In this document: positions 22,501-35,032 of the stretch, piece after piece
How the letters are laid out: every line of letters begins with the position of its first letter
How positions within the stretch are numbered: the stretch's first letter is position 1
From: Hydractinia symbiolongicarpus
Lineage: Eukaryota; Cnidaria; Hydrozoa; Anthoathecata; Hydractiniidae
Reading direction: 5' to 3'
DNA: 64,000 nt
Assembly (NCBI RefSeq): GCF_029227915.1
Contig: NC_079880.1
Span: 25,723,501 to 25,787,500 of the forward strand
Notes under the pieces: generated by a model
What the model saw: the letters and a program-made list of their open reading frames with translations, nothing else
Database searches by the model: none
Told to the model about the DNA's origin: nothing
Translations under genes and position numbers: made by a program

Positions 22501-24216
22501 GCGTTCATTGGTCAGTGTGTTTTTAACGAAAGTCCTTGCAGAAAGAGATCCCTTTGCCACCATTCAGAACTGTCAGAGTGTTCTATACAAGCCCCTATAC
22601 CTAGTAACTATTACACAAGTTTTCTCATAACAGCTAGCTATTTTTGACCTTTAATCCAGTGATATAAGTACAAACTTTAATTAGAAAGGCACCCGTTGCT
22701 ATTTTCTTCTGTCATTATATCCTTAGTTCACTTTTGCAGCATGGTTGTAAGCCGAACCGTTAAGGTATTTCAACTTTAGCTTGTGAAAGTGTCATGGCTT
22801 GTTTGATGCAAGTTATTTGGTGACGATACTAGACTAGACGGTGTAAGGTGCTCTAATTTTTGACTACAATGTGCATAAAAATCATCCCATATCGAATCGC
22901 GGCCACAAAAGGGAGGCAAATACGAGGAAGCAGTTTCAAAAAAATATTAAAAATTAATTTAAAGTTGTCCGAAATTTGACAACGCATGATATTTCAGCAA
23001 TAACATGCTAAAAACATGACAGCATTCCAACTAGGAGAAAACATACTCATTTGCATGCCTCTGCTGTTATTATAGTAGATTAAGATTTTAAGTTTTAAGT
23101 CTATAAAAGTGTTGAAGATTTAATGGTACTTCTTCTATGATAATAATCATTGTTCTATCCCGAAATGTTTTCCAACTTTTATCAATTAAAGCATTTCTTA
23201 TACTTAATTCTAAGTTATGAACAACATTTCAGAAAGTTTATAAAGGCCACCGTAAGTATTGAAGATGATTAGCCGTTTTGTCATAAAAGAGCTACTCTTA
23301 AATTAACCTTTTCAGATCATAAAGAAACATATATAACATATATTGTAGATAATTTGTGACCCTGTTTTTTATAAAAAAGGCAACATCGAGGATGTGGCAA
23401 ATTTTTATGCATACATATCAGCTTTGTTGTCTAGTTATCTCAATAGAACGCTTTGTCGCCTGTCTTAAATGAGGTTTTTTATTAACTTCATTTTTATTAA
23501 CATGTCTTACGTTGGCGTGGCGCGTCAGCACAATGTTAATCAATTTAAAAAAAAATGAAGAAACGTTTTTGCTTGCCATAACAACGCGCATAATAGTTAA
23601 TACTATAAATTTTAATTAAGGGTCAGATAAAGGTCACGACGGAAGAGACAAACTTTTCTCAAGAGATTTAGACGAAACACAACGTCGCACCAAGCGATAG
23701 CAAATCGTTTTAGAAATTGGTCAAAATATAAGTATTTTTAGTGCTCCATGGGAGTCTTCATTAACATCTTTTCCAAACAAGAACATAAAATATTCAAACA
23801 AAGGTGTATCCGAATCGATTTATTGGCGTAATTCCTTTTAATATGGCGAATAATAATTTTTAACATTAGTGAAATTCACTTCATATTGGTATTGTTATCA
23901 GCAACAACGTCTTTTAATAAACTTTAATTGTTAATTAATGTGTGTTAAGAACAAACGCAATTATGTTCTCTTGATTTACCAAAAATTTTGTTGATTTCTA
24001 CAAAAATTCACCTCGTACCATAATTAACACCTCCTCTGTTTATAGTATTTTCCGAAAATATCGACCTCCCCCCTTGATATTACACCCCTCTAAAATTAGC
24101 TGCCGAAGAGTAACGGTCCTGGGAAGGGAGTCCTAATTCTCATGCGTAACGCTAAGCAGAAAAAAATATTTAGTGTTATTCAATTGTTAAGGTGCTATTT
24201 AGCAAAATTATAAGAT

Positions 24217-24316
24217 ATAATCCGTGGCCCGTGGAAAATTCACGGATTTACCCGTCCTTTTTATACAGATACAATTTTGCGTGACAGACAGACGTATACG
24301 GGCATTATAATATAGA
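24217..24316 (-). mobile_element. Short Helitron-like insertion (U2)
   Basis: On the minus strand it starts TCTATATTATAATGCCCGTA after an A, contains the GTCTGTCTGTCACGCAAAAT core, and ends near a hairpin (CCGTGAATTTTCCACGG). U3 carries the same insertion; U1 and U4 show the empty site (CAAAATTATAATAGATAAT). The very 3' end has lost the CTAG seen in the intact relative at 46323-46459. Confidence 0.6.
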
Positions 24317-25138
24317 TAAAGATAATGAATGCCAAAATCATAAAAGAGTTTCCTTATGTTATACCCGACATTTCTTTTCATATGATTTTAAGTTTATTTT
24401 GTAACCTCTCTATGTTTCCTTGACACTTAAAAAACAAACAAGGATATATTTCAGTTTAAAAGACATAATAGAATGTCATCATGTTGTTCTAAAATAAAAA
24501 TTTTTATTCAGAACTCAACAAGCACGGGGATATCTATTTTAGGAACTACTTTTGAACAATTTATTTTTCTTGTTGTTGTTGTTGTTGTCATATAAGAAGG
24601 TAATAAAATCCTCATATAAAGTTTAGAAGTTTTAGGAACTATTTCGGGTACAAAGCTTGCTTCAGTTATATTTTCCATTCCAACTAAGTTTTTGTCTAGG
24701 GCAAATCTCGATGAAATATTTATTTTTACCTTTTCTTTCATGCTTGCAAATTGATAATGTAACGTAGATTTAGTCGGAGTGGAAGGAAAGTCGTCAAAGA
24801 TGTTAAACTTGCAGACAGTATACTGTAAGGACGAGTGAAATTACAAACAGAATACCCTGATGATGCAAAAGTTGCACGAAAAGTTTAGTTTGAATATCAC
24901 TCAGATCAAGTAAAAAATAAATTGATTTAAATTGTAAATTCATGCGATTTCTTAATAAAAGATTTTATCGATTACATTGTTAAAAATTTTTTTTATTATA
25001 TTCTTATAGACAATAATACCTTATTATTATTTTTAGGTTAATTATTTCGGTATAGATATAAAACCAAAAGCAATTTCTGTGTCAGCATCAGTTAGTACAT
25101 GGACTGCAGTTGTTTTTATAACGTATTGATATTTTAAA

Positions 25139-25728
25139 ATGTTTCGATCAATGCAAGTAAGATTTGCGTTGATTTTACTTACCACATTCGAAGTTAGTTC
25201 AAAGGAATGCAAATTTCGAAAATGGTTGGGATGTTCTAGTAAACAACGAAACCTGTCACATAAAAGTACCGCACTGTCTTATACATGTAAGATTATAAAT
25301 GTTTTATTTACTTCTTTTTTTTTCAGATATTTTATTCGTTAACATTAATGTTAATTTTATTAATTATGGGTGCGAAAAAAAATAAGTATGGAAGCCCGCG
25401 GCGACATAAAAAAATTACTGAAACTTCCAAATGCAAAAGAAAAGATTCAAACCGATAAAAAGAGTCAAGTATATGAAATACGAACATTGCCTTTAAATGG
25501 TGTCAAAAAAATCGGTCGCAATTGCCATATACGCGACAACAATATTTAAAACAAAAACAGATACTACAGAAGTCGCATCAACAATACTTGGTAGATCTGC
25601 AACAGCTGCAGTTAAAACTACTGCAAAAACAAAAGCAACTGAAAAAAGAAAGAGAAGAAAAGCTAGTTCAACTGCAGTTACTACTGCTGCAAAAACGTCA
25701 ACTGCAAAACAAACAGACGCAATTCTAA
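25139..25728 (+). pseudogene. Gene A copy 2: secreted Cys/coiled-coil protein, splice site lost
   Basis: Exon 1 (25139-25286) is intact and encodes a signal peptide (MFRSMQVRFALILLTTFEVS) plus ECKFRKWLGCSSKQRN; it differs from the intact U4 copy by one residue. The exon 2 acceptor is destroyed (TATAG changed to TATGG), an extra A shifts the start of exon 2, and about 60 bases are deleted before the coiled coil. The TATA box is at 25057-25063. The 3' coiled-coil frame (25522-25728) is clean but cannot be reached without a shift. Confidence 0.75.
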
Positions 25729-28700
25729 CAAAGTTTGGTTGTAGCGACTGTTGCTTGACAAATGTCAACTGCATGTAGTTCTTAAATTATTAGTATGTTT
25801 TCTTTTCAAAAAGTCAACTTAATATTCACTAAACTGGAGCAGAATTAAACATGTAACAACGCACGTTTCTTTTGTCTGTAACTAATTAATACAGAACATT
25901 AATGCTATAATAGCACCACGGAAAGCATGCTGGTAATGTATTATGATGTGTCGTTTTTTTAGTTTTAAAGTTTTCAATAAAGATGTAAGCATTTAAATAA
26001 TTAATTCAATTTCAAAGGATTAAGATCTTTTTTTCGCATATAATTTTATCTAGGAAAATAACTTTCAACGTTAGAAATGCATTGAGCTGAACTAGTGCTA
26101 TTTTTTAGTCTTAATAAGGCCTGCTTTAGTGCCTACTTTAGTGCCTACTAATACTTGAACTAAGTATTTTTGCCCTAAATATTTCTGCCAACGCGTTCCT
26201 GTTGCTTAAACTTCCTGTTAATCTTTTATTATAGCATATGGCTCTTTTTCTGCCGCAGTATTTTAATTGAAAATTGTATTCAGAGTGTTTTATACGACAA
26301 ATATCTATTACATGCTGCTATAAAAAATAAAATGTAATCTGTTACACACATGCTTTGTATTTTCACTTGTTCGGGATATTTAAATTATGATAAGTTTTAT
26401 TTATTTTGTGTGCCAATTAATTCAGTTTGAATTGTTATGTTGTTGTTGTATTTGTGTGTTGTTTCTACGATTGTTTATCACTGTATGAGTCCTGTTTAAT
26501 GCTCAGTGTGTTTTTAAAGAAAGAAAACTGTTCTGTTTTTGTACTAATTTTACATCTCATACTGGCCTTCTGAATTATTATCTACGCTTCGCTTTTTTCA
26601 TCTGATGCACGATTAAAAGACAAAATAAGAGGACACCAATTTGTTTCTGATGCTACAAAAGGGTATTCGATGATTTTATGGGGTTTCTTTGTGGTATAAA
26701 ACAAGTATTTTTTTGTGATGCTGTAATTCTACCATTCCCTCTCCTACATAGGGTATTGATTTGAAAATTTTAAACCATTGTCAGTATTTATCCCTAACAG
26801 TTCAAGTTCCCTTTATTCCACTAGATTTTGACCATTTACAAGAACATAAAATGGTCTTTCTCTAGGTTTTCCAAATCCAATGAGTTTGCACAATTTAAGT
26901 GCTCCAAGGTCGATAATGAGGATCCACTAGACAGACTGACAAGGAACTGGATTTTTCGCAATCATATGCATCGATTATATCTAGAGTTAGTACTGAAGGA
27001 TATAATTAAAATTAAAACCCTCCTTCCTGCGTAAATTATTGGTTATGAAGCAAAACCCTAGCTTTATTTTAAGAACATTAATCGGCTTCTTAAAATGAGA
27101 TCTAAAATGACTTTTAAAATTATGATACCATTAAAAGTAGTCTTAGTACTGGCTATATATTGCAAATTTCACGTTTTACAATATAATTTATAAATAATAT
27201 TATTGGAGTTACAATTGAGCTGACCTTTTCATCAATAAAGTTTTCTAGTACAATTGCTATCCATAAAAAAATCTACAAATGTGACAATTTGACCTACCGC
27301 AGGGCTCACAAAATGGCTTAGAATAATCTTTTTGTACGGAAAAACTGGACTCTTTATACTCTTCGTAAAGATTCCCTTACCTCTTCCTCATTACTCGCCG
27401 TGTTTCCACACAAAATACCTTCACGGTTTAGGAAATTCGTTCTGCTGCTCTCTAAGATCCTGTCGCCATGTCTGATGGAGTAAAACTTCCTCTACAAATT
27501 ACGGTACCTAATTTTTCCGCAATTCGGGTCAAATCTCTAATTGTTCATAACCATCGTCTTAAGATAGGCTTTATTATTACAGCTTGATGTTTTGTTACCT
27601 CATCTTCACCTATTAGTCCCATAGGTCCAGGTATTGACCATTAATCGAAACTATCCCTACAAATCTCTATGTGTTCCTTCTAAGCAGGAAAATATTATAA
27701 CTTTCGTTAGGATTATCCTTAGAATTTTTTAGTTACACAACAACTTCATTAATTAAGATGAATCATTCTGTAACTTTTGGACACGTAAGTAATCCGATCT
27801 CTCCATATTTTACACTGAAATCGGAAAAATAATAGGAATTGTGTTAAATAACTTTTATTTGGATGTCAGAAACTCTTAACCCTAACCAGTTGGTAATTTA
27901 GAGAAATTTGAAGCTTCTTATAACGTCACTGAAAAAGTACAGACACAAGAAACGCTTTATTGCAGCCATTTTGTTCCTTTTATGACGTACTATAAGTGTG
28001 CCAAGTTTGATTCAATTTGCACAAGCCTATCTAAAATCATTAAGTGCGCGACCAAGCTGGATGCGTTGTTGGGAGTATCGTAAAGAGGTGGTTCCGAAAT
28101 TAAATGGACGTAATGATGTGTCATAATTCTTGACAGAAGGAGATACTGTTATTTTTTTTTTTTACCAACATTTAAAGATATGCAGCTACCTACGCGCCTC
28201 AACTCTTTATTGTACATTGGACACGTTTTAAAGTATTATCTCTGTTTTTTTAAACGTGACTCTATAGAGTTTATCTAAATTTTATTTCATTACATTATTT
28301 CCATCCTCATGGGAATAAAGCCATAAATGAGTATCAATAATCAATAAAACACTTTGTTGTTATGTCATAATGACTTTATTTTCTCGAACAGCAGAAGTCT
28401 TTCTGCTTTACTATAATAAAAAACATCCAGCTAGTTTGACATCAGAACGTTCATTCATTTCATATTTCTAAGCTTGCTTGGGTAGTAATGAAGTTCTAAA
28501 TTCGCATAAATGCCCAATGTAATTCAACCTTAAAAAAGAAAGCCGGATGGCTAGGGAATTGTGAATAAAATTATATTTAAAAATTTCTACAAGGAATTTG
28601 GAAATCAAACCAGACTTGTAACCAAGGGAGTTTAAATGGCATGGTAGAAGATATGACTGCCTTCTAATTTAAAAGTTGTATTAATTCTGCAAGTAATTAT

Positions 28701-29013
28701 ATATTCTCTACATAGGGTGCCGTTTCATCAGAGTATTAGAAACGTAAAAAAGCCCTAGAGAAAAAGGTTTACCAAGATCGTAAACGAACATTTCGTTTTC
28801 TTTTTTTTAAGAAAAATATCGACTAGTACGAGAAAAATGTAAAAAAATGTTGCTTTTAGAATATTATGCACCCATCTATGACGCCTAACCTTTAAAGTTA
28901 ACCAGCTGTGTATGTTACAATAAAAGCAATCCGAAATGATTTAGAAAACGTACCAGGCTGGACGACATCCCGGCGAAAAAACTGTTCAACAGTTAATAAA
29001 TCAGTTACATTTC

Positions 29014-29062
29014 ATCATACGATAATAAGACTTCTAATCAATTACTCTTATTATCGTATGAT
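29014..29062. repeat. Perfect 16-bp inverted repeat, U2-specific
   Basis: ATCATACGATAATAAG and CTTATTATCGTATGAT separated by 17 bases. In U1 and U3 the same site is only a partial inverted repeat (TCATACCACAA...TCTTATGATT). Confidence 0.85.
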
Positions 29063-29567
29063 TCCACCTTATTTAACATTGCTGCAACGTCATTACAGTG
29101 AGAGACTTAATTAAGATTCAGAAAAACTTGAAATTAATCATAATCATAATCATAATCCTGAAATAATTACCCTAAACAGCAGCAATATTGTGTCTTAATA
29201 TAATGGCATTGACATTTTTAATTTTTTATTAACATTTGAAATAGAGGTAAATAACAAGATATGAGAGACATGCCTTTGACTGAATATATACCTACGGCTT
29301 CTTTCAGTTAAAACAGGAAAAAGCATTTTTGACTAAGGCAATTTGGCATTCATAAAGAGATTGATATACAACAGACAAATTCTTGCAACAATGCTACTAA
29401 ATGTACTCGGCAAATAAATTTAATTGGAAATATATTTAATTGATTTTAAGAACTTCAGAGAATGGTTGACATAAATTATAAGCAAATAAGTTAATTATTT
29501 AAAATTTTCGATTTCTATAAAACTTGAGAACAAAGTGCAATGCATGTCGTGTTTCAATTAAGTTAAT

Positions 29568-30283
29568 CTAATTGTTTTGTTGATATTGTAGTTGCAGTTT
29601 CTCTATTTGACGTTGTTGTAAAAGAAGGAACTGTAGTTCAAGTAATTTTTTCTCTCTGTCTTTCTTTAATTGCTTTTGTTTTTGCAGAAGTTGCAACATC
29701 ATTTGCTGTAGGTCCACTAGGTATTTTTGTTTTTGTTCTTCTTCCTGCAGCTTCTGTTGTTGTTTCCTTTTTCCTTGTTGGCGCAGTAATTGCTCCTGTT
29801 GTTGCTTTAGTATTTGTTTCTGCAGTTGCTGTAATTGCTGTTGATCTGCTACTCGTTTCTCTGTATCGCCTATATATCTGAACTCTTTCAACCAGTTTAC
29901 GTTACCATCACTGTTTATTTGGTCTTGCTTGTCCTCTAGGTTGTGCTTCTTTTCATTTCGTTTTCTCAGCAACTCTATGATACCATGGTAGAGTTTTGCT
30001 TTATTGGCATCTAAAGAATTAAAATAAATTGATGATTCACCTAACTAAACGAAAGTAGAAGTCAACGCACCTATACTAACTATATTAGTTAGTATAGGTG
30101 CAATAACTATATTAAAGAATACTCCAGATTATCAATTTTCTTACCCGTGTCGAAAGGTGTTGCAACTTTAACTTGTTCTTCGCTAGAACATCCTGACCAT
30201 CTTCGATATTTGCAATCCTTTGAACTAACTTCAACGATGATCAATAAAAATGACAAAAATATAATTTGCGTTGATAGAAACAT
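29568..30283 (-). CDS. Gene B copy 2: secreted protein with C-x(7)-C motif and Gln-rich coiled coil
   Basis: Exon 1 (30145-30283) gives a signal peptide (MFLSTQIIFLSFLLIIVEVSS) and KDCKYRRWSGCSSEEQ; donor GTAAGA. The intron (30011-30144) ends TTTAG. Exon 2 (29568-30010) begins DANKAKLYHGIIELLRKRN and ends in the Gln/Leu/Lys coiled coil. The predicted protein has 193 residues with no stops. Against copy 1 the C-K-Y-R-R-W-S-G-C-S-S core is unchanged, while the linker and the start of the coiled coil vary. The intron contains a unit-specific perfect hairpin. Function unknown; secretion and coiled-coil assembly are inferred. Confidence 0.7.
30067..30101. repeat. Perfect 16-bp hairpin in the intron of gene B2
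   Basis: GCACCTATACTAACTA and TAGTTAGTATAGGTGC around TAT. U1 and U3 introns have CTCACCAAACTATATTAAAT at this point, with no palindrome. Confidence 0.9.
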
Positions 30284-31828
30284 CTCTCTTTTGAAAAAAA
30301 GCTAATAAGTCAGGCTCATCTAGCGACTGATTTGTACTTTCGAGTTGGTTTCGGCTTTTATGCTCATTTCGGTAGCAACATATTCAAGAGCCATTTATTT
30401 TACATAATAACTTTTGTTTCTGCAGCGTACATTTTATTTTTACTTGTAATGCGATTAGATCCTCTCCTCACGTAGGCAGAATTTCAATTGAGAGAAACGG
30501 AAAAATATCATACTTCTAAAAACAGGAAATCACAAAGTTTGACTATTCACCATAAGCGACATGTGACGTAATCATCGAAATTTACCATAATTACGTTATG
30601 TGTCACTAAAGACAGTAATTTGCTGGAGGGTTACACCGTATTATTTTTTTAACTTCTTTTTTTAATTAAAATGAGAAACAAAATTACCTTTCAATATCAA
30701 CAGGAAATGTGCGTCATCACAGTTTGGTGTATGGTATTTTTATATTCGATTTTATATTTAGAACATGTCTTTTGCTGTTTCTTTTTAAAAAAATTATCAG
30801 CTGTTTGCTCTGCACACATAATTGTTTGAAGGAAAAACATGTAAAAAAGCTCCTTTCAGAAATTCAGTTTCAGAAATTCACTAATGTCATTTCATTACTC
30901 GATGCTCCTTTAGTTCTCTTCCTTATTTTTTAACTCCAAATAAAATTTTCGCAACAAAAATATATTGTTTGAATTAGACTTGCTTGTTAAGAAACTCGTG
31001 GCTAAAAACTGCGTCAAAAACTAATATTTTTTATTTTCTTTGTAAAATTAGGTTTAATGTCCAAGAAAGTAAATATAAAAGAACATAAATAGTTTTTCAT
31101 AAATATTTCATAAACACGGAAGATAAAAATAGCTAAAGCATCAAAGGAAGATGAAAATGGCTAGAAAAAATGCAATCAGAAATTTTATTTTTGATTAACA
31201 AAATGAGGAAGTCAGCCCACTTCTTTTTTTACTATCAATAATTATTTTATAATTGGTGTCACCATGAGAATTTGAACTATGAAAATGTGAAATATAGAAG
31301 GATTAGAAACAGGAAACTTTTGTGTTTCGTCAGCATATATCCAATTGGATGTTTTTAGGTACTTTTAACAAAGTTTAGAAAAATTCAATTCAATTTAAAT
31401 AATTTATCGAACACTGGATGTTCGTCATGTGAAGAATTTATTACCGCGCTTTATTTTTTAAAATCATGTTGTTGTTTTGTGAAATTCTTTGAAATATCTC
31501 GGAACTAAATTTTAAATCTTAAAATGCTCTCATCGGCGGCAATGTGTAAGTACTAAAAACACGAGATTGCTGATTTGATTTCTTTTGCCATAATACAAAA
31601 AACACACCAGTTTTTAATCCCCTCTTTCCCTTCTTTTTGTCTATTTATTTATTTTTATTTTTGTTATCAATTTTTGCGTCCTTTTTGAGACAGTTCGATA
31701 CAATTACGACGACACAGTTTTTATTTACTCAAGAAAGAAGTGTTAAGTAGCGAAGTTACTAGGTGCAACCGAAACAGCCAGCTGTGATTTTAACTCGTGA
31801 CTAATTTTGTCCTTAGAGTTCTCTTTAA

Positions 31829-31982
31829 AACTTTCCTTCTTTACCATGGTTATCTACTGATGCATCGGAATGGAAAAAATGAATTGTCTTAGACCAACAT
31901 CCTATATCCTTTGATTTCTTCGGTTTCTCGCTGACACGCCACGCTTAGACGTGTAGGCGAAGAAGGCACTTTTGTCACGAGG
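31829..31982. ncRNA. Candidate structured RNA block, copy 2
   Basis: Differs from copy 1 by a 3-base insertion and very few substitutions over about 150 bp, although the rest of U2 is much more diverged. Unit homology stops abruptly a few bases after the block, which is consistent with selection on exactly this segment. The short ORF seen in copy 1 is interrupted here by TGA after four codons. Confidence 0.45.
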
Positions 31983-32244
31983 CTTGTTAAATAACAAGTT
32001 CTGCATAGCTGGATTAGGAACTTTCTTTATAAGTCTTTATTCATATTCAGAACTCAGTTAATCGTAAATGACTGCATCAATAAGCTAAAAAAACACACAC
32101 ACGTGATAAGTGTTGCACAGTGACGATGCAGAAAAGAGCAATCACACGACAATTAGCTTTCAAACCTTCTTTTTTTTCATTTGTGTCGCTCGTCGCTAGT
32201 CGTAGGTACACCATCGTGGCTTTACAGACACGTGGGAAGCATTT

Positions 32245-32481
32245 TAATAACGATTTGTGGTAGGCCCGTGCTAAATCTACAGAATTTCGCACGTCGCACA
32301 ACGTCGATAAAAATGTATCCCATTTGTAATTCGGTTATTACCGACAGACAGGCAACGGCTATTATTGTAAAGACTAGCCGGTAGCCCGTGGATCAATCAC
32401 GGGTTCGCCCGTTCGTTCCATATTGCGTTTCATGCGCTATTGCTACTGTGATACCATTTTGCATGGATACAGAATATAGAG
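32245..32481 (-). mobile_element. Two head-to-tail Helitron-like ends
   Basis: On the minus strand one element runs from about 32481 to 32374. It ends in a hairpin (CCCGTGATTGATCCACGGG) followed by CTACCGGCTAG at 32374-32384 and then T. Immediately after it a second sequence starts TCTTTACAATAATAGCCG and carries the CCTGTCTGTC core. A 3' hairpin about 10 bases before CTAG, and a TC start, are Helitron hallmarks. The far ends are approximate. Confidence 0.5.
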
Positions 32482-33255
32482 AATAGAAGAATATAAAACG
32501 TAAAAGCGAAAAATGTAAATACTGTGTTGGGACACGCCGTGGCATGTTTAGAAAATAGTGTGAGTTTTTTTATGACAACCTCGTAACTAGATGAAGGACA
32601 AGGGTTTAGTAGCTACATTGGTATACATGAAAAACTATGAAGCAAAATGAAAATTACTTTTCCTGTGGTTTTCATTGAAGTGTTATTGTAAGAAAAAAAT
32701 ATTTAACTGCACTAAATCTATAACTCAGACGCACGTTATCTGGGAAAAAGTTTTACTGGTTCCATTTCAACCGTCTTATTCAAGTGACCGCATAGCAGAA
32801 AAAATATATGGCCTACCATAAACGTTCGTCGAAAATGAATGATAAAAAACGTCGAAGGTCTATTTTAAGTACGGTTAGAACCTACGTTTGCGAAGCCGGT
32901 TAGGAACGCACAATCTCCTGTTTCTATTTCTTTAGTAACTGGATGACATAGTCAGATTTGTCTCATGTTTTTAAAAAACAGTGTTTGTATATACTATAGA
33001 ATTTGCTACCAAAGCTAACATTTCATCCGGAATAAATTATAAGACAAATTTATCATGGGGATCATAAGTTTTAGGGGAGCTTAGCCACGTTTATCTTTCT
33101 TCTAAACATCATTTAAGACCCATTACAGCTTCTGGACGTTTTCAATCTCTTTAATGGATTACGATTTTTATTTAATAAATCGAGGATGATTGTAAAAAAA
33201 TTTGTACACTTTTTCACTCAAAACGTGGACCATATTGTTAACGATAAGGGTTTTT

Positions 33256-34239
33256 TTATTGAAAACAAGAGGCTCTAATAATTATAAGTTGAAATACACC
33301 TTCGAAATAAACTATTCCTACATTTGCTTTAAAAACATCTTCTTCCCACTTGCGCTTTATGAAGAAACGCAGGTGAAAAATTATTTTCGTTTACATCTGC
33401 GGCTATAAATATGCGAATAGATAAAAATACGACTACAAAAATCATTGGTATGTCCACAAAAATCTTTACTTCGTACGACTTCAGAAAGAGCGTTAGTACA
33501 ACAATCACCATCGCCGTAAAAACCTTCTTTTCTCGGTTAATGCGAGTTTTTATTAAAGGATACAGAAAATAATATTTTACGTATGTTATTTAATTTCTTA
33601 GCATGTATCACCTTCATATGAGAATTTGCGTAGCTAGTTGCAGTTAGGGAGATTAAAAATTTATGGCACTTTCTTCGTATTGAGGTGAACAGAAAGACGT
33701 CATGGTTGTCCATTCCCACCAATTAGATCTTTCACCCTCTTCATCAAGGAAATTAAATAGGAGAAATATATAAGGTATGTGCTACTTTTGTGCCGGTAAA
33801 AGTACAAACAATATCACTTGTATTTCTGAAAGTACAATTTTTGATAATTAAATGGTCTGGATTCTTCATTATTCAAGATTCCGATATGAATTGTAGATTT
33901 TTCAAATACAATGATCAAGAATCTTCGCGCTAGTAAATTGACAACAAAAAACTACATTATTTGCGACGTTGATTTCGACGTTGTAGATTTTTCGTTAAAA
34001 AGAATTTGTAGATTATAATTTCAAATGGTGACAAGAACAAAAAATACTAGAACACCGGGTACAACTATAAAGCCGCATTCTAAGCACAACTTAATTTTTA
34101 CACTTAATTGGCAAGGTTGAATTGCGTATGCATCCTTGTTTACCTGTTAGCACGAAGTGATCAAATTAGTCTGCGGGGGATCCGAAATAAGGCTGCAGTG
34201 CGACAACTATAAACACATAGAGGAAATACGGCGATTATT
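33256..34239. other. No gene seen
   Basis: Left part of the non-array DNA between U2 and the truncated unit. AT-rich; no domain recognised. Confidence 0.35.
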
Positions 34240-34434
34240 ATGGAGAAACACTGTCTGTTACTAAGCGAAGGTGAAGAGAATACTTTTACATACGCAGAAG
34301 TTGTTAAAGAAAATGTACAGTGTATATACCTTGAAAAAAGCGTACGAACTTGTTTACAACTAGGTAGTCCTTGCTGTGCATGCTCAGTTTGTACAAAACA
34401 AGTCTTCTATACAGTAACATTTACGCGTAATTAA
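34240..34434 (+). CDS. Short hypothetical ORF or first exon
   Basis: Sixty-four codons starting MEKHCLLLSEGEENTFTYAE with an acidic N-terminus and a Cys cluster (C-C-A-C-S-V-C). A TATA-like CTATAAAC lies about 30 bases before the ATG. An internal AG|GTAGTC near codon 43 could be a splice donor. No family recognised; it may be chance. Confidence 0.2.
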   Translation: MEKHCLLLSEGEENTFTYAEVVKENVQCIYLEKSVRTCLQLGSPCCACSVCTKQVFYTVTFTRN

Positions 34435-35032
34435 AATAAATGCAATGCAAACATCGTTAATACGCACTAACTATAATGACGCCACAAGGGCCGACACGCT
34501 TACGTACAGTAGACTCCCGGTTATTCGAAGCCTCAAGGGGGATAAGAATTTACTTCGAATAACCGGGAGTTCGAATAACTGAAAAATTCGTTTTCCCGCA
34601 AGATTTTCAACTTAACCTTAATGGGATGGACTTTTCTTAAGTAATTGAGGCATTGTGGTTCAGTTGAGCGTGTAAACACAAAGAATTTTTACTTTTTGAA
34701 GAAAGAATAAATTTGAACAAATTGTTAACAGGTTTTAAAATATGAAAGTTATAAAGAAAATGTATCTAGTAAATACAAGGAGTTCAACTCTTAAAAAAAT
34801 CTTTAATGCTACATTGTTTTTTACTATCGATGCAGTGTTTTTGACATGTACGTGTTATCATGTTTAACTGCTTTCTGATTTCAAGACCATTCTCGTCAAA
34901 CAAAGACCATCTTTCCAACAATTCTAAGGCCTCTTCCAACTATGACTGCTTTGGCTTCTTCGGGGGGATGTCATGTGCCTCAATTTCATCATCATCGTCA
35001 TCTTCGAGATTCGGCGCGTTTTGATCTTTGTC

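Larger units (their letters stand above)
11750..22742 (+). repeat. Tandem array unit U1 (with an inserted segment)
   Basis: Aligns by eye with U2 and U3. The head (11750-12000; TATTATAGTAGATTAAGATT and following) matches 22985-23230 and 51560-51730. Foreign DNA of about 2 kb is inserted at roughly 12000-13980, including a transposase relic. Homology resumes at 13985 and runs through gene A1 (pseudogene), gene B1 (intact) and the stem-loop block. From 20.3 kb on it is nearly identical to U3. Confidence 0.8.
22743..33255 (+). repeat. Tandem array unit U2
   Basis: Starts at GGTTGTAAGCCGAACCGTTA, which also starts U3 (51253) and U4 (60631). It contains gene A2 (broken), gene B2 (intact) and the stem-loop block. 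It is the most diverged unit: 26096-26640 carries about 545 bp absent from U1 and U3, and 31987-32500 holds Helitron-like insertions. Homology then resumes to about 33255. Confidence 0.8.

Noticed and set aside
25497-25778. Ala/Thr/Lys-rich open frames over gene A exon 2 (also 16155-16505 and 54010-54288)
   Set aside because: Out-of-frame reading of CAA/CAG repeats, which rarely create stops. The intact copy and the B genes use the Gln frame.
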